From Spirochaetaceae bacterium (GTDB lineage Bacteria > Spirochaetota > Spirochaetia > SZUA-6 > DRHE01): a DNA stretch of 33,122 bases. Position 1 is the stretch's first letter, and each line of letters begins with the position of its first letter. Below are positions 14,901 through 22,723 of this stretch, piece by piece. The stretch covers positions 4,024,026-4,057,147 of the forward strand of contig CP070696.1 in the NCBI GenBank assembly GCA_020353535.1, written 5' to 3'. Made by a program: the position numbers and the translations under genes. The notes below the pieces were generated by a model that was not told where the DNA came from, did not search any database, and worked only from the letters and a program-made list of their open reading frames with translations.

Positions 14901-17106
14901 GCTGGAGATCGACTGGAACAATACGTCAGCATCAACAGAAACCTGGGAGGTACAGGGCTACACCGAGGCGCAGAGCGAAGGGATCAGGTACAGGGATATC
15001 GTCTACTACTACAGATTTCCCGTAGCGAGCTTCGTGAGTAGTACCTCGGAGCTGCACTTCTATCTCCACGAACCCTCGGAGCTCCAGGATCCCTCCCAAA
15101 ACGGCGTGCATTGGTGGTTTCCGGCGGATGCCAATAAGAGCGACGATTGGAGAGAAATCAGGGTTTCCCTCGATGAACAGCGGATCTACCGAAATGGGGT
15201 CCCGGTCGCGGGAAGCGGCGTAGAGGATAATTCGGCATCCGCTTCCCTGACTCGATTAGTCATCCGGCTAACCGACGTAGATCCTGCAGACAACGGCACC
15301 CTCTACCTGGACGAGCTTCACCTGAGCGATCCCGAAGGGGCCCTGGGAGCTGCGGCAACCCTCGATCTGGAGCTCAATCTGCCGGGAGAGCTGCTGAGTT
15401 GGGGCGGTCACCCGATCATCCATGACCTCACCCTCAGGCAGAGTGCTGCCTATGCCAGCAGGGGCTTCTCGAGCTTGTACGGAACGCCGCTGAGCGCGCG
15501 GAGCTTCAGCTCGGTGAGCGAACTGGATTTCGGACTCACCCTTGCGGATATGAAGATCGATTTCACCGTGGCCGGCAGCGAATCCGAGATGACCTGGGGA
15601 GCCGGCCACGGGATCACCATACCGAACGTGTCCTTCCCCTTAATTTTTTCTGATTCCTTCAGCCTTCGCAACCGGGATACGGGGCCGGAGCTGCGGCGAG
15701 AAAATACATTGACTGTGAATGCCCCGCCGCTCCTGCAGGCGAACCTTCAATCCCGAGCCGGATCGTTGGAAGATACCTTGAGTCAGGGCTGGGACGCAGA
15801 TCTGGGGCTCCTGCCCGGGCCGTTCAACCTGCAGAACAGCCTTGCCATCTCCGGTACGAAAAGCGGCTTTTCCCTTCCCGTGGAAGGCGAGACGGACTCC
15901 CCCCCTCCCTATTTCCCAAACTGGATCCAGGGATACACCCTGCTGGCTCCCTGGCCAGGAGGAGAGGCGGTGGAGCGCAAAGCCAACCTGACCCTGGACT
16001 GGAGTCTCGATACCGTTCCCCTGGGTGTCCAGACCCTTTGGCAGCATGGTTTCCACAGCTACGATTTGACCGCGGCCGAGCCGACGCTGCAAAGCACGGC
16101 GGTGATGGAGGTGGAATTGCCGTTCCTCTGGCGCGATGGCAGCGTCACCCTGTTTTCCGTAATCCCCGGCTATCGGCGTGATCTGAAGATTGTCGATCTC
16201 GAGGCGGGACTCGACGACTACGCCTCCGATTTCTCCTCCTCCTTCCAAAACATCTACAGTCAGCAGTACCTGTACGCGTTGTATCCCTACGCAGAGCTGT
16301 TCACCCAGCAGGCTGAGCAGCGTTTCCTCGATTTGTCAACCGACCTGCAGGAATCGGCCTACAGCGCCGAAGCATACCTGCGGCTATCCAGGCGATTCTC
16401 CTCGAGAATCCGAGATCTGTTTCTGCCCTCCTTTCTCGAGTTTGGACTGACGAAGCATTTCATGAGGGATCGGGACCTGATCGACCTGTACAACAGCTAT
16501 GCGCTCACCGCTCAGAGTACAGCTCTGAACCTCTTTGGTGCCTTCGGCGCCTATCCACTGTTTCCCTTTTATAGAACCGATGAGTTCAGCACTTCCCTTT
16601 CCCTGCGGGTTGACGTAGACGGGCAGACCGTGCAAACGCCGGGGCAGAAACCCCTCAGGACCTTGGCGGCGAATCTGGATCACTTCTTCTCCTTCGAAGG
16701 GGAGAGGGACAATCAACTGACCTTCGAGAATCGATTCGGACTGCAAATCGACAGGGAGGAAAGCGGTTCATCCACAGGGTGGGACGATGCGGTCAAGCTC
16801 CTGTACACCTGGAACCGCTATCCCGAGACGGGGGTTAGGGTTCCGCTGCTGCCGGAAGCCGTTGGTGCGAAGGGCTACTGGTCGCACCTGGAAAGCTTGG
16901 AGCTGGAGCTGAACGGAGACGAAGGGCAGACCAGCTATCATCCCTTCAATGTGATTCTCAGCCATGAGAGCTCCCTGATCCTCCCGGATTACGGGGAGAT
17001 TAAAGCCGAAATCTCCGGGGGATTCGATATCGAGAAAACCGAAGCGGGCGAGCGCTACTGGCGCTTCGGTTTTCTCGGAGGTATCAGCGTGCAGATCGAG
17101 TTTTAG
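11971..17106 (+). CDS. Giant outer-membrane protein with SprA-like motifs
   Basis: This protein of about 1711 residues is exported: MRTILLSCLLLALVSNYTPYA is a signal peptide. An acidic, Pro/Gly-rich linker follows, then a strand-rich body. Several segments resemble SprA/Sov, the type IX secretion translocon. These are GSVQILRNGLAENRFEVDY followed by AITFL (about residues 503-530), FNVYLQLGDIGEDLDEDG (about 785-802), SEDIDGNGFLDDD, and RVRSLRLIVDG...VLVDEISL (about 890-915). The last 600 residues have alternating beta-barrel strands and the chain ends GGISVQIEF, a Phe-terminated outer-membrane signature. The frame also allows ATG 11932, but that would put acidic residues before the signal peptide, so GTG 11971 is preferred. 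It heads a cluster with two other outer-membrane proteins. The SprA homology is read by eye and needs profile confirmation. Confidence 0.82.
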   Translation: MRTILLSCLLLALVSNYTPYAQDGISPGSQDVEPAGADPAADENPDSGTEDLGITEIEAPEALFAVDIGDAEVDFFLEGTWRASVFGSFGVLIGPDGQAISSPFPGLDSGRFFRQMPDLTFSVWLLNRFFIEASVIGDFLEQGYDYFDQNYILMGYIGAEGEFLKRVLIGSKNIGIDPFPFVDVPESGRSSLGVEALLGTGMSEHQLLLRYDNNEPASLTFIGRNLVAEQVIALDEYLRGRFFKLPDANVGSLEVYLEDPDGDFTTQDWADKKNYRAATVDDAVIDSLNGTVFLKEPAQGSVLVYYRKGAAEIGDATLGGGALAGEDQDLVDDDKIDLAQPAQQFRWDVVVNYLGQDLTDRQVEYTPSGTPSGKYYLRLYKPGEFSPFEILAGYALEGLVPEDLSGLRVSIVRKGNWNAAPSTAVAFRLTPGADFLQAYYKPDPGLRTNFRNLYPFLDATKPSPPFDQDNLLYGPLADVKPGYLDYEILVSELTPVSQYQIGGDVVPGSVQILRNGLAENRFEVDYASGAITFLTEIAPDDRLVVSFRRQSALANNGDILFAWGNTITFSEALNLQLATGVRWNFLPGSYTEEAYSRTGSVVLSAGVDGTFGPLSYEASLGGAYTNPDTTGVMRLLGMETTGIEVFLSENTAYPASPPEDDDPIDPLPLLTHAARGKLFYKDYRSYGLFDTSTLMSYTWDPPAEQKFPYDQMYSKIGPYVAAGSSEGTSSGESLVLDFDIAASEWIGVQIPASYAGTVVDLSGSQGVTVSFRAIDVSPGSDFNVYLQLGDIGEDLDEDGVLDEESSPSAAGFLFDDDSGVDLKVGSGPKNQGNNRLDSEDIDGNGFLDDDPTSNPNILTLTVVSNITTDTNWTTFSYTFQEDKKRKLSRVRSLRLIVDGTNASTARVLVDEISLAGSRFFAGWYRPLPLPPHVERTDDVTVRELDERTAASPPSERLEDAYSFVDEVFHPFGEKQKVLEIDWNNTSASTETWEVQGYTEAQSEGIRYRDIVYYYRFPVASFVSSTSELHFYLHEPSELQDPSQNGVHWWFPADANKSDDWREIRVSLDEQRIYRNGVPVAGSGVEDNSASASLTRLVIRLTDVDPADNGTLYLDELHLSDPEGALGAAATLDLELNLPGELLSWGGHPIIHDLTLRQSAAYASRGFSSLYGTPLSARSFSSVSELDFGLTLADMKIDFTVAGSESEMTWGAGHGITIPNVSFPLIFSDSFSLRNRDTGPELRRENTLTVNAPPLLQANLQSRAGSLEDTLSQGWDADLGLLPGPFNLQNSLAISGTKSGFSLPVEGETDSPPPYFPNWIQGYTLLAPWPGGEAVERKANLTLDWSLDTVPLGVQTLWQHGFHSYDLTAAEPTLQSTAVMEVELPFLWRDGSVTLFSVIPGYRRDLKIVDLEAGLDDYASDFSSSFQNIYSQQYLYALYPYAELFTQQAEQRFLDLSTDLQESAYSAEAYLRLSRRFSSRIRDLFLPSFLEFGLTKHFMRDRDLIDLYNSYALTAQSTALNLFGAFGAYPLFPFYRTDEFSTSLSLRVDVDGQTVQTPGQKPLRTLAANLDHFFSFEGERDNQLTFENRFGLQIDREESGSSTGWDDAVKLLYTWNRYPETGVRVPLLPEAVGAKGYWSHLESLELELNGDEGQTSYHPFNVILSHESSLILPDYGEIKAEISGGFDIEKTEAGERYWRFGFLGGISVQIEF

Positions 17107-17108
17107 AT

Positions 17109-17143
17109 TCCCATTGAGCGGCCGGAGCGCATTGCCAATGGGA
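17109..17143 (+). terminator. Possible hairpin terminator after the SprA-like gene
   Basis: TCCCATTG (17109-17116) pairs perfectly with CAATGGGA (17136-17143) around a GC-rich 19-base loop, starting three bases after the stop codon. A T/A-rich stretch follows but not a clean T run, so termination may be partial. Confidence 0.4.
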
Positions 17144-17171
17144 TTGTAATATTTTATTTTCGTACTATATT
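17144..17171 (+). promoter_or_regulatory. Possible promoter for the two outer-membrane protein genes
   Basis: TTGTAA (17144-17149), 16 bases, TATATT (17166-17171). It lies directly after the hairpin, in an AT-rich island unlike the surrounding GC-rich coding DNA. A leader of about 20 nt would carry the GAGGAGG ribosome site before ATG 17198. Confidence 0.5.
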
Positions 17172-17197
17172 TAGAAGCGAGTTGCGAGGAGGCAGAA

Positions 17198-18547
17198 ATG
17201 GTCAAGAATATCAAAGTCCTGACGGTCGCAATCCTCATTCTCTGTTGCTCTGGTCCGGCTTTTGCCCAGGAGGAGGACGGAGGATTCGGTTTCGGATTGA
17301 ATATCGGGATCGGTGCCCAGACATTTGACGGAACCACCTACCAGAGCTTGAAGCTCTCGCCGGATATCTCCTTCGGCAAGTTCGGCATCGGTCTGGAACT
17401 CACCATGAACTACCAATTTGCGCCGGATTTCACGGTGCGCCAGGAAGATTGGTGGCCCACCGGGGACGATACCTTCTTGGACGTGTATCTGCCCAAGTTC
17501 AAATATATACGTTACGGATTCAAAGGCGAGCCGCTCTATGTGAAATTCGGTTCGATCGAGGATGCCCTGCTGGGAAACGGCTTCATCATCGGCGGTTACG
17601 ACAACACTTTGTTCCTTCCGGAGAAGCGGATCTTCGGCCTGAGCTTCGATCTGGATGGTACCCTGTTCAATTTCCCCTACGTCGGCATCGAGACCTTTGT
17701 CGGCAATCTGGCCCAGTTCGACGTTATGGGTATCCGAACCTATGTGAGGCCCCTCGCCTTTACAGACGTTCCAATAATCAACGGACTCCAGGTAGGTGGC
17801 ACTCTGGCCCTGGACAGAAAACCCAATCTCTACATTGGCGATGACAGCATCGATCCGGTGACGCTTTTCGGTGCCGATCTGACCCTGCCGATCCTCACCA
17901 AGCCGATGCTCAGCCTGACCACCTTCGCGGATATCGCCTTTCTGTACAACAACCTCGGGCCCGGGAATACCGGTAAGGGCGAGATGGTCGGAGTTGGAGG
18001 ACGCCTGGCCCGCGTGATCACCTACGGAGCTCAGATCCGCGTTCTGGGTGAAGATTTCATCCCGACCTACTTCGACGTGGGCTACGACCTGTTCCGGGCC
18101 GACAAGTACAAGATCGTGAACAAGATATCCCCCTTTACTACGGGGATCGACCCCTACTTCGGCTGGCTGGGAAGCCTGGGATTTGCCTTCCTGGATGATG
18201 CCTTGATCTTCAAAGCCACGTTGGACGGACCTTTCTCCCAGCCCGGCGGCGGCAATCCCGATAACTATCTGGACTGGCCGCACCTGTACGCCGTATTCAT
18301 CCTTGGAGAGGGTATTGTACCCAATCTGTCCCTGGAGGCAAGCTGGGACAAGCGCTCACTGGGTGCCCAGGATGGATTCTTCCGGGATCTGATAGCCAAC
18401 TGGAAAGACGATACAGTGCTTGGCGCCCGGGTGAACTATTCGATTGGCGCAGCTGTGATCTCCGTGGTCTATCAGGTCACATACGATCCGGTAACCGGTG
18501 ATCCGGTGACCAAATCGGGAATCGAGAGCGCCATCCAGCTTTTCTAA
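17198..18547 (+). CDS. Outer-membrane beta-barrel protein
   Basis: This is a 449-residue protein with a clear signal peptide (MVKNIKVLTVAILILCCSGP, cleavage after FA, before QEEDGG). The mature part is made of alternating polar/hydrophobic strands rich in Gly, Tyr and Phe (GFGFGLNIGIGAQTF, FGIGLELTMNYQF, VNYSIGAAVISVVYQV) and ends with IESAIQLF, a Phe-terminated barrel signature recognised by BamA. It is probably a porin or transporter of the outer membrane, of a family I cannot name. ATG 17198 is preceded by GAGGAGG. The next gene follows 15 nt after the stop with its own GGAGG site, so the two form an operon. Confidence 0.88.
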   Translation: MVKNIKVLTVAILILCCSGPAFAQEEDGGFGFGLNIGIGAQTFDGTTYQSLKLSPDISFGKFGIGLELTMNYQFAPDFTVRQEDWWPTGDDTFLDVYLPKFKYIRYGFKGEPLYVKFGSIEDALLGNGFIIGGYDNTLFLPEKRIFGLSFDLDGTLFNFPYVGIETFVGNLAQFDVMGIRTYVRPLAFTDVPIINGLQVGGTLALDRKPNLYIGDDSIDPVTLFGADLTLPILTKPMLSLTTFADIAFLYNNLGPGNTGKGEMVGVGGRLARVITYGAQIRVLGEDFIPTYFDVGYDLFRADKYKIVNKISPFTTGIDPYFGWLGSLGFAFLDDALIFKATLDGPFSQPGGGNPDNYLDWPHLYAVFILGEGIVPNLSLEASWDKRSLGAQDGFFRDLIANWKDDTVLGARVNYSIGAAVISVVYQVTYDPVTGDPVTKSGIESAIQLF

Positions 18548-18562
18548 CCATGGAGGTACGGA

Positions 18563-20782
18563 ATGAACAATAAGATATTGCCGATCCTGATCGTTTTTCT
18601 GCTCGGCCTGACCGCGGCGGTGTTCGCTCAGACGCCGACGGTGGTTGTCGAATACTACGAAAACAGCAGCGGCGAGATGTACGTGCGCACTCCGGACGGT
18701 GCTGAGTACGAGGTGGACCAGTTCGGCTTCGGAGAGGAGCTGCCGGTGGGTGCCACGATCATTACCCTGGATGGTGATTATGCGGAGTTGCGCATGGATC
18801 CCAATGGTACGATCATCCGCGTCGGGGAAAATACAAACTTCCGAGTCGACGGCCTTCAGGGACGCGGAGACGCCCAGCAGAACACCTTCAGCGTGGCCGT
18901 GGGCAAGTTTAAAGCGGTTGTAGCCAAGCAGGACGGAGCTCGCTACACCTTCCGAAGCTCGACGGCCGTAATGGGGGTCCGGGGTACTACCCTCATCGGA
19001 TCCAGCATTCCGGGAGTGGAGGAGATAGCCTATGTCATAGACGGAGTCGTAGACTACACCAATGCCGCAGGCCAGACTCTGGTTCTGGGCACCGGTCAGG
19101 CCGCTAATGCATTGGCGGCGAACTTTGTAGCCTTTCAGCCTTCCGCTGATCTGCTGCAGAACCTCCAGAGGGGAATGGATTTCGTCAGACTGCGGATCGA
19201 TGAGGTTCCCGGCTACATCGAAGAGGTAATCGAAGAAGCGGTCGAAGAGGAGGCCGTGCCCGAGGAAGAGGAAGCGGTGGTTGAAGAAGAGGAAGGCGAG
19301 CCTGTAGCCGAGGTGACCGAGGCACCGGGGAAGGAGCCGGAGGCCAAGCCGGAGCCGGAGACACCGGAGTGGCTGGTAAAAGCGATGAACTTTCTCGGTC
19401 TGGAGCTGGGGACCGCCACCATGTATGATTACGAAACGGGTGAGCCTGCTACGTGGGCGAAAGCCATCATTCAACCCAAGTTTGCCCTCGGTAAGTTGAA
19501 GGTCGCCCTTTATCTGCCCATCATCTACCAGGAGGACATGTTCAATCCAAAGGATTGGTACAGGCCGGAAGAAAACAACGAGTGGTCCTTCGGAGTCGAC
19601 AAATTAGACGACGGCTGGGATGAGGTCGCCCTGGATGCCCTCAACGACCTGTTCCTGAAGATCCGCTACATCGAGTGGGGAGACAACCGGGATCCCTTCT
19701 TCTTCAAGTTGGGAAATATAGCCAATTTCAGTCCCGGCCACGGTTCGATCATGCGGAACTACGCCAACGACAGCAACTTCCCGACGGAGCGGAAGATCGG
19801 TCTAAATCTCGGGGTGAACAAGGAAAAGGGCGGTCTGGAGCTGATGGTCAACGACGCCGCGGACCCGGAGATCTTCGGATTCCGTATCCACGCCAGACCC
19901 TTCGCACCGGGGGCCAAGCTCGGCTTCGGGTTCACCGCCCTGGCGGACATCAATCCCGAGCGCCTGGAGTTCGGTGAGGCCGCCATGTTGGGGAATCCGA
20001 TATTCCTCAATGCCGGATTGGATCTGGACCAGCCCATCATCGAGCGTGATGCCCTGAGCCTCATCCTGTTCGCCGACGTGACCTCTATGATCCCCTATTT
20101 CCGGGAAGACGTGGGCTCCATATCTTCCGGTTTCGGCTGGGACGCGGTGTGGCCGGACGGTAATCCTCTGGATTGGAAGAACTGGGGCCTGGATGCGGGC
20201 ATCTTCGGCAAGCTGCTCATTCTGGACTACCGCCTGGAGTTCCTCTATTCCGACGGTATTGCCCAGACTCCCTTCTACGGTCCTCAGTATGATTTGCAGA
20301 GCCCTACCAAGGTAGTGGAGCTCGTGAATTATCTACAGAATCCGACTAATCCACTGTACGACGTGCAGCGCATGGGGGTGTACGGCGAGCTGGGCTACAC
20401 CCTGGACAAGGTCTTCTATATCACCGGCGGCTACAACTGGAACTGGCCAATCGATAAAGCAGGCGAGGATTGGCCGGCAGACAGGTTGAAGTTGGAATTC
20501 GGCCTGTTTAAGGATCTTCTGCCCGTGTACGGTTCTATCGGATTGATCCGGGAAGGTCTGGCCACAGTATTCATCAACGACTCCAGCATGACTTTACGCA
20601 CGTTCTTCTCCAAGGAGACGGGCCCGGCGGAGCACAGATTCTTCGACGAGAACCTGATACTTTCCGGGGAGCTGGTCTACCCGATCTCACCGATCCTGGA
20701 GCTGGCTGTTGAGGTAAAGTCCAACGTGATCGGCGGCGAGTGGTACCCTTCCTGGAGTATCCTCACCCGCCTGAACGGTTGA
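18563..20782 (+). CDS. FecR-domain protein fused to an outer-membrane barrel
   Basis: This 739-residue exported protein has signal peptide MNNKILPILIVFLLGLTAAV ending at FAQ. Residues about 50-165 look like a FecR domain: GATIITLDGDYAELRMDPNG, then ENTNFRVDGL, VAVGKFKAVVAK and STAVMGVRGTTLIG, a characteristic order. An acidic Glu/Pro/Val linker (about 218-275) follows. The last ~460 residues are strand-rich like a barrel (SFGVDKLDDGWDEVALD, LGNIANFSPGHGSIMRNY, GELGYTLDKVFYITGGYN). FecR normally sits in the periplasm and signals from TonB-dependent receptors to sigma factors; here the domain is attached to the barrel itself. The C-terminus (SILTRLNG) does not end in Phe. GGAGG precedes ATG 18563. 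Confidence 0.87.
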   Translation: MNNKILPILIVFLLGLTAAVFAQTPTVVVEYYENSSGEMYVRTPDGAEYEVDQFGFGEELPVGATIITLDGDYAELRMDPNGTIIRVGENTNFRVDGLQGRGDAQQNTFSVAVGKFKAVVAKQDGARYTFRSSTAVMGVRGTTLIGSSIPGVEEIAYVIDGVVDYTNAAGQTLVLGTGQAANALAANFVAFQPSADLLQNLQRGMDFVRLRIDEVPGYIEEVIEEAVEEEAVPEEEEAVVEEEEGEPVAEVTEAPGKEPEAKPEPETPEWLVKAMNFLGLELGTATMYDYETGEPATWAKAIIQPKFALGKLKVALYLPIIYQEDMFNPKDWYRPEENNEWSFGVDKLDDGWDEVALDALNDLFLKIRYIEWGDNRDPFFFKLGNIANFSPGHGSIMRNYANDSNFPTERKIGLNLGVNKEKGGLELMVNDAADPEIFGFRIHARPFAPGAKLGFGFTALADINPERLEFGEAAMLGNPIFLNAGLDLDQPIIERDALSLILFADVTSMIPYFREDVGSISSGFGWDAVWPDGNPLDWKNWGLDAGIFGKLLILDYRLEFLYSDGIAQTPFYGPQYDLQSPTKVVELVNYLQNPTNPLYDVQRMGVYGELGYTLDKVFYITGGYNWNWPIDKAGEDWPADRLKLEFGLFKDLLPVYGSIGLIREGLATVFINDSSMTLRTFFSKETGPAEHRFFDENLILSGELVYPISPILELAVEVKSNVIGGEWYPSWSILTRLNG

Positions 20783-20807
20783 CAGGAGCTGCGTAGACCA
20801 CGATAGT
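20779..20807 (+). promoter_or_regulatory. Probable mutL promoter overlapping the preceding stop codon
   Basis: A perfect TTGACA (20779-20784) contains the stop codon of the FecR-barrel gene. After 17 bases comes GATAGT (20802-20807), four of six matches. Transcription would start at 20814-20815, which is the mutL GTG start codon. Confidence 0.55.
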
Positions 20808-20814
20808 GTAATGT

Positions 20815-22614
20815 GTGAATCCTGAACGTGATACATCCGCCTCCCGGAGGATCGAGATCCTCCGGGAGGATGTTTCCAAGAAAATAGCGGCCGGCGAGGT
20901 GATCGACCGGCCGTTTTCCGTTATTCGAGAGCTCCTGGACAACTCGATCGATGCCGGCGCCGATGCGGTTGATGTGTACATCGAAGGCGGCGGCATCACC
21001 CGCATCGCGGTGGTGGACAACGGCTCGGGGATGAGTCGGGAAGACCTGCTGCTCTGCTCAGAGCGTCACGCTACCTCCAAGATCCGGGAAGAGGGGGACC
21101 TGTACCGGGTTCGAACCCTCGGATTTCGGGGGGAAGCCCTGGCCAGTGTGGCCGCCTGCTCCCGATTGGAGGTCATCAGCAAGGGGAGAGCAGGGCAGGG
21201 GGCTGCAGATGCGCCTGCCTATCGCCTGCGTGTAGAGGGAGGGAAACGGCTCGGTGTGGAGCAATGGCGGGGCAATCCGGGCACGGTGGTAACCGTCTCC
21301 GAGCTGTTCTTCAATCTGCCGGTCCGCCGTAAATTCCTCAAGAGCACGGCCGCTGAGACCGGGACCTGCCGGCAGACCTTTCTGGAAAAAGCCGTGGCCC
21401 ATCCGGCCGTGACTTTTCGCTTTTTCACGGACCACAAGCTCAAGACATTTCTCCCGGCTCAGGGACAGAAACAGCGGGTGGCAGCCGCCTTTGCCCTGTC
21501 CGAGGAGCATCTCAGTCTGCTCGAAGCAAACCGGCCTTCCCTCAATCTGAGCATCGTTGCGGCTCGGCCCGAGCTTGCGCGGCGGGACAAGCGCCTGATC
21601 CAGATCTACGTGAACCGGCGAAGGATCTTCGAGTACAGCCTGGTACACGCTGTGGAGTACGCCTTTGGGCGCTACCTTCCCGGGGGACAGCACCCGGCGG
21701 CATTCGTTTTCCTGGATCTGGATCCGCAGCTGGTTGATTTCAATATCCACCCGGCCAAGCGGGAAGCCCGTTTCCGGGACCTTCCCTTCCTGCACCGGCT
21801 CATCTCCGAAACCTTGCAGGAGTATTTGAGCAGCTTCGATCTGCGTGCTTCCCGCTCGGGCACCGCTTCAGAGGTTGAAGGGAGTTTTCCGTTTCGGGAA
21901 GCTCGAAGAGCTGCCGGTTCCGGGTATTTTCCCAACACCCCTGAATTGGAGCGGCTGAGTACGGGTTCGGCCCAGTTTCCCGTGGAGCGAATACAAGGGG
22001 CGCCCGGCCCAGGTGGGGTACGGACGTCCAGACCCAGTCCAGAGACGGCCGGAGCCGCACCCGGTACGGTGGTGGAACCGGTGTACCGGGGGCAGCTGTT
22101 CAAGCTGTTCCTGCTGGTCGAGTACGGAGACAGCCTGTTCATCGTGGACCAGCATGCGGCTCATGAGCGGATACTCTTCGACCAGTTGCAGTCGGGGGCG
22201 CCGGCCACCCAGGAGCTGCTGATGCCGATCCGGCTGGAGATCGGAGCGAAGGCCGCCGATATGATCGGCGACCGGCGGGAGCTGTTTCAGCGGCTCGGCA
22301 TCCGGATTGAACTGGGTGATGACGACACCTATGAAATTACCGCGCTGCCGGAAGCGCTGATCAGCATCGAGGAGGAGGAGTTGATCCAGGCGCTGCTATG
22401 GGAGAAAGGCAGCGTGGATGAGCTGGTAGAGCGGGTGTTCAGCCTGGCCTCCTGCCGGCTAGCGGTCAAGGAGGGCAGGGAACTGGATTCCGTCACCGCC
22501 GCCGAGCTGATCCGTCGCGTCTTTCAGCTGCCCAATGCGCGCTGTCCCCACGGGCGACCGATCTGGTTCCAGGTATCCCAGGATCAGCTGCTGCGGGAGG
22601 TTGGGCGGATCTGA
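20815..22614 (+). CDS. mutL: DNA mismatch repair protein MutL
   Basis: This is a 599-residue protein. The N-terminal GHKL ATPase shows IAAGEVIDRP, the catalytic E39, N43 in LLDNSIDAGAD, DNGSGM, RHATSKI and GFRGEALASVAA. A variable linker (about 340-415) leads to the dimerisation/endonuclease domain with DQHAAHERILFD (about 445), SCRLAVK and CPHGRP. These match the metal-dependent endonuclease motifs of MutL from bacteria lacking MutH, although the last Glu of DQHA(X)2E(X)4E is Asp. MutL links MutS mismatch recognition to strand incision. Start GTG 20815 has no Shine-Dalgarno nearby, and the promoter proposed at 20779-20807 would give a leaderless message. mutS is not in the window. Confidence 0.96.
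   Translation: MNPERDTSASRRIEILREDVSKKIAAGEVIDRPFSVIRELLDNSIDAGADAVDVYIEGGGITRIAVVDNGSGMSREDLLLCSERHATSKIREEGDLYRVRTLGFRGEALASVAACSRLEVISKGRAGQGAADAPAYRLRVEGGKRLGVEQWRGNPGTVVTVSELFFNLPVRRKFLKSTAAETGTCRQTFLEKAVAHPAVTFRFFTDHKLKTFLPAQGQKQRVAAAFALSEEHLSLLEANRPSLNLSIVAARPELARRDKRLIQIYVNRRRIFEYSLVHAVEYAFGRYLPGGQHPAAFVFLDLDPQLVDFNIHPAKREARFRDLPFLHRLISETLQEYLSSFDLRASRSGTASEVEGSFPFREARRAAGSGYFPNTPELERLSTGSAQFPVERIQGAPGPGGVRTSRPSPETAGAAPGTVVEPVYRGQLFKLFLLVEYGDSLFIVDQHAAHERILFDQLQSGAPATQELLMPIRLEIGAKAADMIGDRRELFQRLGIRIELGDDDTYEITALPEALISIEEEELIQALLWEKGSVDELVERVFSLASCRLAVKEGRELDSVTAAELIRRVFQLPNARCPHGRPIWFQVSQDQLLREVGRI
20840..20869. repeat. Perfect 14-bp-arm inverted repeat in the 5' coding region of mutL
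   Basis: CCTCCCGGAGGATC (20840-20853) and GATCCTCCGGGAGG (20856-20869) are exact complements separated by two bases (GA). It lies 25 bases downstream of the start codon and encodes residues of the SRRIEILRED stretch. In RNA it would form a very stable GC-rich hairpin. In DNA it is a near-perfect 30-bp palindrome. Confidence 0.9.
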
Positions 22615-22723
22615 GCCCGGGATAGGAACCGGATCGGGTCGCCGGGCGGTGGTCCCGATGGCAGAGCGATAGATGGTTGGCTACCTTTGGATCGCCATAA
22701 TCCCGGTTGCTGGCGCCGGATGG

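Noticed and set aside
17171..18283. 370-codon minus-strand frame opposite the barrel protein
   Set aside because: It has no Shine-Dalgarno, no domain and an unusual composition. The plus-strand gene has signal peptide, SD and terminal Phe, so this is an antisense shadow.
18356..19474. 372-codon minus-strand frame opposite the end of the barrel gene and the FecR region
   Set aside because: It crosses two well-supported plus-strand genes and carries low-complexity Leu/Phe runs that mirror the Glu-rich linker.
22615..22723. ATCGGG/CCCGAT hairpin (22633-22659) between mutL and the TPR gene as a terminator
   Set aside because: The stem is only six bases with a 15-base loop and there is no T run on either strand, so it was not called.
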